From assembly GCA_037042185.1 (NCBI GenBank), contig JAXQJY010000033.1:1426001-1490000 (forward strand): a stretch of DNA of 64,000 bases, read 5' to 3'. The notes under the pieces are model-generated. The model was not told the DNA's origin. It searched no databases and was given only the letters and a program-made list of their open reading frames with translations. The DNA is from Sordariomycetes sp. S80-01Y. Its lineage: Eukaryota; Ascomycota; Sordariomycetes. Made by a program: the position numbers and the translations under genes. Below are positions 1 to 11,131 of this stretch, piece after piece. Position 1 is the first letter of the stretch, and every line of letters begins with the position of its first letter.

Positions 1-499
1 TGGGGTTTGGCTGCGGCGCTGTGCCTGGGTGCCTGCGGCGTCAACATGGGTACCAGGTTCATGTGCACCGTGGAGGCGCCCATCCACACCAAGATCAAGG
101 AGGAGATCGTCAAGGCGCAGGAGACCGACACCGCGCTTCTCCTGAGGCGTTGGAGGAACACGAGCCGGCTGTACAAGAACAAGGTCGCCGAGGAGGCGCT
201 GAAGATCGAGAGGGAGAGCACGACGGGCAAGTTTGAGGAGATCGCGCCCTTGGTCAGCGGGAAGAGGGGCAAGGAGGTTTTCAGCAACGGCGACCCCGAG
301 TATGGCGTAAGTCAACCCTTTGCAGTGCCCCTGCGAGATGTGTTATTGACAGAGAGAAAAGGTATGGACCGCTGGTCAAGTCATTGGTCTGATCCACGAC
401 ATCCCTACCTGCGATGCACTGGTCCAGAGGATCGAGAAGGAGGCCCAGCAGTCGCTGCAAGACAGACTTGGGCTTTTCGTCGCCGAGTCGAAGCTGTAG
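1..499 (+). CDS. Nitronate monooxygenase (2-nitropropane dioxygenase family), 3' part
   Basis: C-terminal part of an FMN-dependent nitronate monooxygenase, which oxidises alkyl nitronates; the 5' end lies outside the window. The first exon is open from base 1 and carries the family signature GACGVNMGTRF, followed by TVEAPIH, the part of the TIM barrel that holds the FMN phosphate. An intron at 307-361 (GTAAGT donor, AG acceptor, 55 bases, phase 0) must be removed. Reading on from 362 gives VWTAGQVIGLIHDIPTCDAL and a stop at 497-499. Without splicing the frame runs on as unrelated residues to about 603, so the splice is well supported. The gene converges on the F-box gene, about 100 bases from its 3' end. 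Family assignment is firm; the physiological substrate cannot be read from the sequence. Confidence 0.88.
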
Positions 500-596
500 A
501 TGATATATTTGATTTTGTGGATAGAGCAGCGCTTTATGGAAAGATCTATACATTTGACACTCCAGAGCTGCTCATTGATACGAGCTTCGTAACACC

Positions 597-2450
597 TCAG
601 TAGCGTGCACTAGGCTCGTAGTAGGCGGCATCCAGCCTGCCCGTCGGTCCCAATGTCGCCATTTGACCCTTCTGCTTGCCCCTGGACTGCCGCCACAGGC
701 CGGGATTGCCAGATTCCTGTATCATCCACTCGTACTCAGGGTCGCAGAGACTTATCCCAGTCTCCATGAGAGCCACATTGCTCAGCAGCGGCGACCCTCT
801 TCCGGTGTTCTTCCATCCTGGGGGCGCCGACTTTCGTCGTAAGTCGTTTTCGGTCACATCATCTGCTAGCTTGAGCTCAACTTCGGTGACGGCACCCTGA
901 ATCCCGCAATAGAACGAGGAGGCCATATCCGATGACTTTGCGAGCGCGTGGACCCGGTCACAGGAAGCATCAGCGATGTGTAGGGTCGCATCTGGTCGCC
1001 AAAGCTCGGCCCGGGATCTCTGATGCCATCCACACCGGCGCCCATTTTCGTCATCACAGGCCTCGTTGGGGTTGTCCAGGACTCTCTCCCGCACGTTGGG
1101 AGGCCAAGGCGTCGGCATCTCTTGGGAGCATGGGAGGGCATCGGCATGGTGATATGACTTCGGGTAGCGAAAGTCGAAGAAGTGCAACCTGGAAGCCGTC
1201 TTTCCGCCGCTGACGAACCGCTGGTTTCCATATACGAGTAGAGTGCTTGCCGCATCGTACGTGTGCCACCGGTCTCGATAAACCGCGTCGTGGTCAGATG
1301 GAGTGCGCACGTCCATTAGCCGGTACGTGCCATCGTCCCAGGCACTGAGGAGGAGGCTGCCGCTTGAGCCCACCGGTTCGATGGCGCGGACGGTTGTTTT
1401 GGTGCCGATTTCTGTCGCTGACCGCGCCGACACCCATTCTAAAGCTGTCGAATTATTCGTCACGTTGGATAGTTGCAACCCTGTGGGCGTGATCTTCCCC
1501 CATCGGATCGGTTGCCGCGTGTTGGCGAGAGCGCAGGCGATGGTGTCTTGGCCCAAGAACTTCGTGCCTCGTATTAGGGCAAGCTCATCTTCGGGACCAT
1601 CCTGCGTCATATCATGGTGTACTACAGGCTGAACCTCCAGCCTATCAGTGTCGCTGAGGTCAAATATGTTGATGGTCGAGTTCTTGCAGCTTGCAACCAT
1701 CTTAGATTCGGGTTGCCACTCCGTCCAGGATATGGCTTGCTGACCTGGAGATCGCCTCGGAGTGGACGTCCCCGATGAGCCGCTCTCACCCATCTTCTGG
1801 ATCTCATGCGGCATCAGCCTCTGGGTGACCTTGCCGGGATTTTCGCCAGTGGCGTGGACGAGCTGTATATCTCCATTCAAACGGCCGATCAACGCCTCAG
1901 GGGAGTCACCCCTTTGGACGATGGAAAGGGCCGTGATATCCCCAAACCCGGCCGAGTACCCGGCTTCACTCCCCTTCGACACGCTCCACACATCATTTTT
2001 GCTGCTCCCACCGGAAGGTCGCTGTCTTGTCACCAAATTCTCGCCGGCGCCCCAGGCGAGCAGCTCGTCTCCCTCACCCGTCAGCTGCGCGTCCAGCACT
2101 GGATAGAACCCGACAGTCTGCCTTCCGCTCTTGTTCCTTCCCTGTCGATTTTGCTTGGAGCTGTTGTCGTGAGCTTCTTGGTAGCCGTGAACCAAGAACG
2201 CACGCTTCTCCCAGCACCTGTCCAAGTAGGTCAGCTGGTCGGCCACCGAATTCCAATTCGCGTGGCTGATGGGGAGATTGAGTGTTGGGAACGATCGTTT
2301 GTTCCACGTTCGCCACCCGTCGTGTTCGATGAGAGCATGGGCTCTGCGGGAAACCCTGCTGAGGTTGGACACAGCTGATGCCGTCGGGATCCGGGTGAGG
2401 ATGTCGAGGATGATGTCGTCCGGGAGGGCATCTAAAGATGCGATAGCCAT
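597..2450 (-). CDS. F-box protein with WD/beta-propeller-like C-terminal region
   Basis: Single-exon gene of 617 residues. The N-terminus (about residues 5-50: LDALPDDIILDILTRIPT, followed by a leucine/serine-rich helix and WRTWNKRSF) is a classic F-box, which binds Skp1 and brings substrates to SCF ubiquitin ligases. The rest contains propeller-like strands such as AISWTEWQPESKMVAS, TINIFDLSD, LLLSAWDDGTYRLMDVR and RLHFFDFRYP, so it probably forms a substrate-binding beta-propeller, although canonical WD repeats are weak. An in-frame ATG six codons upstream exists; I prefer the ATG at 2450 because the F-box follows at once. The target is unknown. The 5' side (2451-3151) must hold its promoter, because the upstream MED13 gene runs in the same direction and ends at 3152. 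Confidence 0.85.
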   Translation of the reverse strand: MAIASLDALPDDIILDILTRIPTASAVSNLSRVSRRAHALIEHDGWRTWNKRSFPTLNLPISHANWNSVADQLTYLDRCWEKRAFLVHGYQEAHDNSSKQNRQGRNKSGRQTVGFYPVLDAQLTGEGDELLAWGAGENLVTRQRPSGGSSKNDVWSVSKGSEAGYSAGFGDITALSIVQRGDSPEALIGRLNGDIQLVHATGENPGKVTQRLMPHEIQKMGESGSSGTSTPRRSPGQQAISWTEWQPESKMVASCKNSTINIFDLSDTDRLEVQPVVHHDMTQDGPEDELALIRGTKFLGQDTIACALANTRQPIRWGKITPTGLQLSNVTNNSTALEWVSARSATEIGTKTTVRAIEPVGSSGSLLLSAWDDGTYRLMDVRTPSDHDAVYRDRWHTYDAASTLLVYGNQRFVSGGKTASRLHFFDFRYPKSYHHADALPCSQEMPTPWPPNVRERVLDNPNEACDDENGRRCGWHQRSRAELWRPDATLHIADASCDRVHALAKSSDMASSFYCGIQGAVTEVELKLADDVTENDLRRKSAPPGWKNTGRGSPLLSNVALMETGISLCDPEYEWMIQESGNPGLWRQSRGKQKGQMATLGPTGRLDAAYYEPSARY

Positions 2451-3151
2451 GATGCTGATTAAACACAACTCTGTGTCTTTCTATCTAATTTTAAGGTATG
2501 AATTCGTGTGATCATATTCAAGAAAAAGTCGCTGCCAACCGAAGATGATATGTCTCGCACGCGTCCAGTTTAGGTGTGGTGCAGGACTCGTGCCTTGCCT
2601 CGCAAGTCGGGGATCAATGCTGGGCCCCTGGACTCCTTGACTCATCAATGGAAGGATGCTCAGACAGTGTCCAGCCAGAGTCATCCGTCAATGCAGTTCG
2701 TTCAAATCTCTGTACGATGATTCATATCGAAGTTGAAGAGTCAGAGTCAACCTTGTGCGTCATGGTGGGGTGTGAAGAGTGAGTGGGTTGTCAAAAAAGC
2801 GATCGCTCGCTATTTTGTCCACATACGGCCTTCACTTCAGGGGTAAAGGGGAACCGAAGGCATAGCCACTCACTAGCGGTAGCCGCAGCTGAAAGGAAGC
2901 AGCGCTGCTTTTCCTGCAATTCGCAATTCTCAGATTTGTTCTAGAGAAGTTTCAGGCTCTTGGCGACCCGAAAGCAGTATCTTGAAGTGGCAAAAGCCTG
3001 CATATTCAACATCTAACTCTACCTGCTGCGTCGATGCAACCATGCCTTCATCACCATTCAAGGCTGTCGCCCATCAAAACAATGATCAAGATCCTGTCCA
3101 ACGCCCAATAAATATTTCGTCAAAAAAGATCCCCCTTCAAACATCTTCACC
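2451..3151. other. Intergenic, promoter side of the F-box gene
   Basis: About 700 bases between the 3' end of MED13 and the start of the F-box gene. It holds only short, unconvincing open frames. It should contain the MED13 3' UTR and the F-box promoter; no specific element is recognisable. Confidence 0.5.
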
Positions 3152-6100
3152 TCACATGAGTAGATACAGAGCCCGATTGGCCTTCTCCACGGCAGCGATA
3201 TGCCATGGTCTGACGTCCGACTCACGCTCCGTAACACCGCGTGCTCTTGCCAGCGTTCCAAGTCCACGGAATGTACTCAGCATCTCTCTTAGAAGTGGCT
3301 CATACGCTCGCTGTGTGTTCTCGGTGTGAACGAGGTTAATCTCCATTACGACAGGCGGGTCCTCGAGGGTGGCGCCTGTGCGTTTGATGAGGTAGCCACT
3401 CACTAGAGCTGGCTGGAGCTCGAGTGGTGTTGACGAGTTGTTGAGGCGGTGACCGACAACCGCGCCCCACGTTTGCTCTGTAAGGTCAAGAAGAGCACCT
3501 TCAGGGTCGACATCCCCAGTGGTATCACCGGCGGCAGAAGCTTGATTTGGAGTGGCTGGCACATTGCTTTGCTCCGGCGAAACGACGTTTGGCTGGGGTG
3601 TTGAGACGGGTGTAGTATAAAAGCCAGTTGAGGAGGGAGGTACTTGCACGTCAGGTGGCAGGATTTGCAAATCCGGCGTTGTGCTGACCGTCATCAGTAT
3701 AAGAGCAATGCTCGCCCTGTTGCTCTCAGTCTTCGCCAGGTCAGACCAGAAGTTGATCTCCTTTGTGTCCATCGGCCCAGACTTGGTAATGATGACTCTC
3801 CAGTGTACCTTGAGGTGTGCGATGATTTCGAGGGTATTCTCCCAAATCTCGTGAGCTACTTCCTGCATAGAAATGGCCAGAGGTCGTCCTTTCCGACCCA
3901 AGCAATATGCTGCTGTTGTCTGTTTGCTCCCCCGGTCATCAGTCCAAGCTGCTGTCACCCATCTCTCGTCTACACTTTGCGCGTAGGCGACATGTATGCA
4001 TGAGTTCTCATGAATCAGGGACGCTGACGGTGTTGTTGTGGGTTTGAAGTCGATAATCCGCGGCAGAGCTTGCTCGAGCATGATTGCGGGGGTCGGTTCA
4101 GTCGTGCCAAACAAAGTGCAGCGATCGTATGTCTCTAGACATAGCTTGATCACATCAGACTGAGAAGTGATAACCATTGCCGAAGGTGATGATATCATTT
4201 CTGCAGAAACCAGTTGCAAGATCAGGTCTCTATAAATATTCTCCCTTTTAAGGAAAGGCTTCCAGTAGGTGCTGTAGTATCTCTGGAAAGCCGAACATGC
4301 CTCGACAATAGAGCCGGGGTTGTTGGGTGAGTAAACCATGAAAACCACAAAGTTGACTTCTGTGGCTTTCGCGGCCGAAATGGCATTCGGCATCATGGTT
4401 TCCATGCTCTCGATGACAGCTGAGCCTTGTCCTGTAATGCTAGCGTCAGGAGAGGTAGACATCCTGTCAACTTCGAAGGGAACGAGGCCGGGCTCAACAT
4501 CACCAACAAGGGAAAGCTGGTCGAAAGTCCCCAGTTTCAGGAGTTCATACATGCCCTTCAATCTGTCCATGAAGATCTTCACGTTGTCTATCATCCCTTG
4601 CCAGCCAGGAAATACGCACAGGGCCTGTATGTCCTTGGCTCCATGCGCCGGTGCTAGGCCCATGGTTTCCCAAAAGCTGACAGCCGTTGGAAGCAGGGAA
4701 AGCTTGTTGTCAGCCCTGCGCACCTCAACTCGATGCGATGGGATCTGGTAAAGATTGGCTGGCCTCATTGACTCGGCGGTCCCCTCTCGACCTGGGACAG
4801 GTCGAGGTTGGAGCCTTGAAGGCTGGCCTTGAAGGGGTACATCTGCGACCTCCAAAAGCCCCTTTAGCCGGCTTTGGCCCACGCCGCGAAGGGCTGAAGG
4901 CATGATCTTGTGAAGGGTCGCCAAAGCTTCCCGTACATTGGTGAACAAGCTTTGGCGTCGACTCTTGGCTACAGCTAAGGTATCTTGCTCGCTTGGTCCG
5001 TCGGTAATTACGAGCGTCCCGGTGGCAGCCTGGTCAACCAATGCTTGCGCAACGTCAACAGTTTCGTCGTCAGTCATGGTTGTTGGGGATGACAGTGGCT
5101 CTGGATCAAGGAACAATCTTGACAATTGCGCCTCTGGGGGTTCGGACCTGGATAGTCGTGGGATCTCGATAGCCAGCTGCTGATCTGGTTCCTCGTCAAC
5201 CTCAGTCTCGCGAAAAGATGTGCCTTGAGATGCAATATCTTCTTCTAGTGGCACCCTTTTGAAGCTTGATTTGACAGGCGATAGGTCCTCGCTTGTTGTG
5301 AAGCTGGAATCGTCCCCATCGGAGACGCCGCTGCTATCCTCGTGTTCGGAAGGCAGCGCAATGGCCCGGAATGGACTAGGATGAGATTGTGGCGCTTCAA
5401 GACCAGCAATTTTTCTGATCTGCGGTCGCGTAGAGTATTGAAGGCCTTTGATCTTCCTATTACTCTTGCTATGTCTTCTGAGGTAGTTCGTCTCAGGTAT
5501 CTGCTTCGGTGCCACTGTTGGCTGTGCTTCTTCGGTTGCCTCCATGTCGAAGGAGAAAGTACCCCCTTTTTGATATTTCTTATTGATGAGCGGCAGCAGA
5601 GGGCTTAGGGGGATCGTATCAAACTCGCTGTTCCTCCGTCTCGGTGGTGGCATCTCCATCGAACGACGCTGGCCGGGCCCACATATGCGCTTGAACACGT
5701 CCTCCTTGGTGAAGGGACTAGAGCCTCGTTTCGTTAAAGGCCGCGGCGACTCGTTGGGCATGTTCACAGCTTCGCTCAGCTGGCTTCTAGCATGCTTCAG
5801 TTCTGGCTTCATAAAGACATCTGAATCGTGCCCGGGGCGGCTTGAAGGAGGCGTCTCTGTGGCTACGGGCGTTTCCACGAGATCACGCTGGGGGGCGTCC
5901 TGTTGCTGAGGGCTTTGGTTGGCAGAAGGCCGGAAGCTGGTCAGGTCCATTTCGAGGTCTTCGGGCTGTTCCTCGTCAAAGAAGTTAAAGTCGGCTTCCG
6001 TGATGTCGTTGTCTTCAAAGACCTCTCCTTCCAGCATCATTCCGTCCGAATCTCCAAGGATGTTATTACTACTGCTCCTGTCCCTCTTGGGCCCTTCGGA

Positions 6101-7683
6101 ACCAAACATTGCATTCTCCGGGTTTGCCAGCTCGGGGATCGTGTCTTCGCCATCAACGGGAGCGGCGGCTGAGGGGGCGTTTTGAGGGCTAGACGTAGCA
6201 CCATCAAAGGATGGAGTAATCGCGCTGGGCGGTTGAAACCCATCAGGAGGGGTCGGATACATCGCACTGGCGATACCTGTACCTGGGCGAGTGAATGCTG
6301 CCGGTGTGAGTGCGCTAGGCGGAGGGGCTTGCGGGCCAGCACTGTCAATATCCATCGCCCCGATTGCAGTACGATCAGCTTGGCGCCTTAAAAGCTGGTC
6401 TTCGCGCTCTCTCGCAGAGTATAACCATTGCCTGGCATTGCCGAGCGGATCGTGACTTTCTTCGTGTCCATTGAGAACGGAGTTCCCTAAACGGCCGGAA
6501 GTTGATGCTTCGAATGGTCTCTGCCGAAAACATAGAGGCCCAGGCCACGATATCGTTGCTAAAGCAGCAGAATCCCGAATGCGCCGTGCCTCAGTTTTAG
6601 AATCTCGCAGCCGGTTTCGAGGTACACCAATGTTTACCCAATGACAACCATCCAGAGAGGAAGGGGATATCCCTCGGAGCTGGAGTGCACCCAAACAAGC
6701 ATGCTTCCACGCTCCTTCGTTCGCATCGGTCACACCTCGAAAGCTCAGCGCTTGCGTTGTTGGTGTCTGAGCCAGGCTCGCCGTGCCAAAGTCAGCGAAG
6801 ATGTTCGAAGCATTAACTGCTTGAACACCAAACGGTGCTGCCCATATGCTCTGACCTGGGGAGATAAAACTCGTGCTGAAAACGTTGTCCATGGACAGCA
6901 GCGCAGGGCATGGGGAAACCTTGAGATTAAGTATAAGACTGCCCATGGTGGTGAGATAGGTCGAAAAGGTTCCGAGAAGGGGATATTGAGACTGAACTGT
7001 ATCATTCCCATCTTCTAACTTCGGAAGTCCCGGCGATAAAAGCACTGTCCTGTAATTCAGCGGAATGAGACCCGTACCATGGCAGAAAGCTACTGAGATA
7101 GATAACAGCACAGCCGTAACGAAGTGCTCGTATGCCGTCTTGGGAGACAGTGGAGCTGAGGGTTCTGGAGCGGATGAGCTTGGTTCGTTCGTCTCGACTT
7201 CTTGTGTGCCGGGCTGCGATGACGAGGGAGAGGCTTGGGCTTGGTTTCGAGTATTGTCCGTCGATGATGCGCTCAACGGGGTGTTGGCCGTAGTGGGTGC
7301 CTTTGAACGACCTTTCTGTATGCTGTTGGGCTGAAATGACCCTTCCTCGGTCGAACTGAGGGTGTGTTCCGCTACTTTGAGCGTCCTGTCCAGAGTTTGG
7401 CTTGGCTCCCCTTCCATCAAGTCCGTTTCCTGTATTCGGAAATACCATATTCTTTTTCCACTCGAATCATATGTGACCAGGTGCCCGTCGCTTCGCAAAG
7501 CGCTTTCGATCTCGATAGCCGCTGAGGGGAAGCTCTGGATATGCGGAGACGTCGGCTCGTAGGTTCGGTAAGCGATGGAGGAGACATTGTTCTGCCACAA
7601 CAGTCAGTCAATTTGGTGCTTCTATTGACTTATACAGCACTCACAACCACAAATGTGTTTGTATCGCATTCTCCCACCTCCAT
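3152..7683 (-). CDS. MED13: Mediator complex subunit 13 (MED13/Srb9/Ssn2)
   Basis: Predicted 1492-residue subunit of the Mediator CDK8 kinase module, acting in the nucleus on RNA polymerase II transcription. A tiny first exon (7683-7645) encodes MEVGECDTNTFVV. An intron of 53 bases (7644-7592, GTGAGT donor) joins it in phase to NNVSSIAYRTYEP, the conserved start of the Med13 N-terminal domain. The large second exon stays open to 3152. It contains a long low-complexity, Ser/Pro/Glu-rich linker (roughly residues 400-850) and a conserved C-terminal Med13 domain, seen in RVIITKSGPMDTKEINFW, YLIKRTGA and LVHTENTQRAYEPLLREM. An in-frame stop lies just upstream of the chosen ATG, which fixes the start. 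The gene is divergent from ENP2. No internal intron is needed. Confidence 0.9.
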
Positions 7684-8488
7684 TGCGAATGCGCTTCATC
7701 CAGGCGATCCCGAGATCCAAGTTCAGCTCCGGGATCTGGCGCGGGTTCAGCTGCAAGACTCCGGGCGCATATCACGATAACTCAACTATTTGCTATGAGA
7801 AATCGTGCGTTCGGTGGATATGGGTCGCATTAACTTGGTGAAGATTGGCGTTCGGTCCCTTGGACTCCATGTCCGAAGGCCAAGGTCGGGGCCTGGAGAG
7901 GTTCGGGTCGATGGCGGACCGGGGAGGCTGACGTTCAATCGACTGGTGCTGGTTTTATCGACTCCCTGTTATCGCGGTCGCCAGTTGAGGAGCTGGGATG
8001 CCGCGTTTCAAACAGTCGTTGATGTTGACGGTCGTCGAGGTCAGATGGCGAGGCGTTGCGCCTTGACGAACGAGGCGCGAATAGGCTGAGAGGGTTCAAA
8101 TCGACAAAACAGGAGGGGTCTTAAATCCAGGACCAAAGTAATTCGAGAAGGCAGGTTCATCCGTCGACGTTAGATGTTATATGTTCCCCGTCGGTCACGC
8201 TGTCCATGTCCGTACCACCGGTTAGAACAAGGAGACGCGGATAGTGTCGTCGGCATCCGGCCGCGGTGAGGGCCGGTGAGACTACGCGCTAAGGCACTGG
8301 TAGCAGGGAAGCGCGGGGCGCTTACCGAGATCTGGTGGGGCGCTTTCTCCTTCACCTTAATTTTTTCTGGGATCGGCCTAGCAGCAGAAACTTTTGGTCC
8401 TACTCTCACGTTCTCGCCCTAACGCAAAATCTTCGTTTCAAGGTTAGGTTTCTCGCACATTGCGACTGCCTGTGCAGTAACAGCAGTC
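7684..8488. promoter_or_regulatory. Divergent promoter region, MED13 / ENP2
   Basis: 805 bases between two divergent start codons. No credible gene is present; open frames here are short and without conserved motifs. The region must carry both promoters. A T-rich patch near 8353-8368 lies about 120 bases before the ENP2 ATG. I see no clear TATA box. Confidence 0.45.
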
Positions 8489-10429
8489 ATGAAACTTACA
8501 AACCCGGGGCAAGTCCCCGTCTATACCGTCTCTGGCGCATCTACTGCTCGCCCGCTCCCAGACTGGCTCGCCAGGCGGAGGAAGAGAAGCTTGAAGCATG
8601 ATGCTGAGTATCAGAACCGAGTGGAGTTGCTGCAGGATTTCGAATTCGAGGAAGCCAGCCAATGCATTCGGGTCAGCGAGGATGGTGACTGGGTCATGAG
8701 TACGGGCACATACAAGCCGCAGATGCACGTCCACAACCTCCCTCAGCTGGCACTATCCTTTGCGCGACACACGAACTCCCTGAACCACTCTTTCGTTCTA
8801 TTGTCGCGCGACTATTCCAAGTCTCTTCACCTCCAGATCGACCGCAAGATCGAGTTCCACACGCCGATGGGATGCCACTACGAAGTCCGATTACCGCGAT
8901 ACGGCCGAGACCTAGTCTACGATCGCACGTCAACCGAGGCGCTGATCCCATCGGTTGGTCTCGACTCTGATGGAAAGGGCGAGGTCTTCCGGATGAATAT
9001 GGAGTTGGGTCGGTTCATGAAGTCGTATCAGGTTGATGTTGGGGGTGATGATGCGACCACAGGTGGTGGCCTGCAGGGTGGTATCGGTGTCGGCAGTGTC
9101 AATACAGCGGCCATCGCAGAAGAGTCTCACAACCTGCTTGCTTTTGGTACCTCTCTCGGCACAGTCGAATTTTGGGATCCGCGCTCGAAAGCAAAGATCG
9201 CGGTGCTTGGCGGTCATGAAGGGGAGGTTACGGCCTTGGACTTCGCATCGAACGGGCTGTCAATTGCTACGGGATCATCAAGTGGAATGATGCAGATCTT
9301 TGACATGCGACGACCGACACCTCTCCTGAAGAAAGACCACGGATATGGTTTCCCCATCAAGAAGCTAATTCACATGACGACTGCATCACAAGAGAAGAAG
9401 ATCTTGTCCGCGGACAAGCGCATCGTCAAGATCTGGGATGAGGCTGACGGCGAGCCATGGACTTCAGTCGAGCCGGTTGTGGACCTCAATGATGTCGCCT
9501 GGTGCAAGGATACTGGAATGATCCTCACGGCGAATGAGGGCAAGCAACAGCACTCATTCTTCGTGCCACAGCTTGGTCCGGCGCCGAAGTGGTGCTCATT
9601 CCTCGACAACCTAGTTGAAGAAATGGCGGAGGAGGTCCGCAGCGAGACCTACGACAACTACAAATTCTTGACGGTTCCTGAGCTGAAACAGCTAAGCTTG
9701 GCCCACCTCGTCGGCAAGACCAACCTTCTGCGGCCATACATGCATGGGTACTTTGTTGCCTCAAAGCTCTACGATCAAGCCAAACTCATCGCAAATCCGT
9801 ACATGTTCGAGGAGGAGAGGATGAAGCGTGTCAAGAACAAGGTTGAGAAGGAGCGTGCCAGCAGAATCAGAGGCAACAAGAAGGTCAAGGTCAACCAAAA
9901 TGTGGTGGACAAGATTCTCAAGAAGCAGGAGAACAGAGCCACGGTCGATGAGAAGGCTGGTTTGCTAGGCGAAGACCGCTTTGGCAAAATGTTCGAGGAC
10001 GAAGAGTTCGCAGTCGACGAAACCAGTCGCGAATTCCGCTATCTCAATCCCAGCACGGCTGCAGGTCAGGAGCCTGTCGATCCAAATGCTCCTACACGCT
10101 ATCAGGCTCAGTCCTCGGACGAAGAGTCTGGAAGTGAAGTCGAATTCACAGCTCGTCCCAAGAAGACCAGTGATAACGACGTTGTTATGCGGGTCTCATC
10201 TAGGCAGAACCGTGGCGGCCGGAGTCAAGACACTGCTCTGGGCTCAAGACAACAAAGACAGCAACGAGAAAGAAAAAACCGCAGTGAGGTCGTCGGTGAG
10301 AAGCAGATGTCATTCGTGCCAAATTCGAGGAAGAGGCAGCAACAATCAGAGCAAGAAGAGGCGGCCCCACCACGGAGACGGAACGATGGTCGGCGGAGTG
10401 CCAGTCAGAACACATTCAGGAAGATGTAG
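8489..10429 (+). CDS. ENP2: Nucleolar ribosome-biogenesis protein ENP2/NOL10
   Basis: Single-exon gene of 646 residues. The start MKLTNPGQVPVYTVSGAS and the following WDxxR-like block are typical of Enp2/NOL10, a WD40 protein of the small-subunit processome needed for 18S rRNA processing. Propeller repeats occupy roughly residues 50-390 (for example LAFGTSLGTVEFWDPRS and KILSADKRIVKIWD). A basic helical region follows near 440-480. A NUC153 motif lies near residues 490-518 (LLGEDRFGKMFEDEEFAVD). The tail is rich in Arg, Lys, Gln and acidic residues, as expected for a nucleolar protein. Length is close to the usual 650-700. No intron is needed. Assignment is strong. Confidence 0.95.
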   Translation: MKLTNPGQVPVYTVSGASTARPLPDWLARRRKRSLKHDAEYQNRVELLQDFEFEEASQCIRVSEDGDWVMSTGTYKPQMHVHNLPQLALSFARHTNSLNHSFVLLSRDYSKSLHLQIDRKIEFHTPMGCHYEVRLPRYGRDLVYDRTSTEALIPSVGLDSDGKGEVFRMNMELGRFMKSYQVDVGGDDATTGGGLQGGIGVGSVNTAAIAEESHNLLAFGTSLGTVEFWDPRSKAKIAVLGGHEGEVTALDFASNGLSIATGSSSGMMQIFDMRRPTPLLKKDHGYGFPIKKLIHMTTASQEKKILSADKRIVKIWDEADGEPWTSVEPVVDLNDVAWCKDTGMILTANEGKQQHSFFVPQLGPAPKWCSFLDNLVEEMAEEVRSETYDNYKFLTVPELKQLSLAHLVGKTNLLRPYMHGYFVASKLYDQAKLIANPYMFEEERMKRVKNKVEKERASRIRGNKKVKVNQNVVDKILKKQENRATVDEKAGLLGEDRFGKMFEDEEFAVDETSREFRYLNPSTAAGQEPVDPNAPTRYQAQSSDEESGSEVEFTARPKKTSDNDVVMRVSSRQNRGGRSQDTALGSRQQRQQRERKNRSEVVGEKQMSFVPNSRKRQQQSEQEEAAPPRRRNDGRRSASQNTFRKM

Positions 10430-10607
10430 TGTGAATTGTGAGGAAGGTTATGCTATTTACATGAGTCGACACGGAGAAGTCCCGGCCGGAGAGAGATTAC
10501 CAAAAAACATATTCAGAAGGGAATCAAACGCCTTCTCGAACGGCACGGGGCACAGCCCAACGCGCCCCTCTCCGAATACAACGACAATCTTGTCAGTCAC
10601 CCAATAT

Positions 10608-11131
10608 TTACTTGCGGAACCTGTCCGTGATCTTGGTGGCCCTTCCCTTCTCGAGGTCCTCAGGACGCAATCGTGGGGTTGGCGGGACATCATCTGCAAG
10701 GCGAGTGTGCTTTCGGCGACCCGACGAGTTTTCGGGGTCTTTGAGATGAGAAGGAAACTCGGAACGTCGGGGCGTGAGGACGGTCTTGACCTTTCTCGCG
10801 GATCTTCTAAGCGTCTCCTTCATGGTCCATTCGCGCTTCTTGGCGATGAAGAAGAGGGCACCAGTCGTTGCTGGAGATGTTAGGCTGCGCATTCCTCATT
10901 CCTTAGGCAAAACTCACCTCCAAGGATGGCGACTGCTACAACAACGACAACAATGGCGATAAGTCCTCCTGTGGAGATGGAGTAGCCTCCGCTCGATGAG
11001 GAACCTGAAGCACCAGCTTCGGTACCAGATCCAACACCAGGCGCTGTTGAGCCCTCACGACTATGATCATTCCTCGGGAGGTACATGGTGTTGGACTGTA
11101 TCTTGGGCAACGCGTTGTTAGGTGAAGTCAT
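10608..11131 (-). CDS. Small single-pass membrane protein of unknown function
   Basis: Two exons, 158 residues. Exon 1 (11131-10918) starts MTSPNNALPK and is Ser/Gly-rich. It ends in a hydrophobic stretch that continues across a 47-base intron (10917-10871, GTGAGT donor, phase 1) into exon 2 (10870-10608). Spliced, this gives one transmembrane helix at about residues 56-80 (IAIVVVVVAVAILGATTGAL), flanked by KKREW and then a strongly basic tail (LRRSARKVKTVLTPRR). The positive charges suggest the C-terminus faces the cytosol. There is no cleavable signal peptide, so it is a signal-anchor type. The splice is supported because neither exon makes a complete protein alone. I do not recognise the family. 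It is convergent with ENP2. Confidence 0.7.

Noticed and set aside
8040-8115. Possible tRNA (GGTTCAAATC resembles a B box)
   Set aside because: No matching A box at the right distance and no acceptor-stem pairing could be formed.
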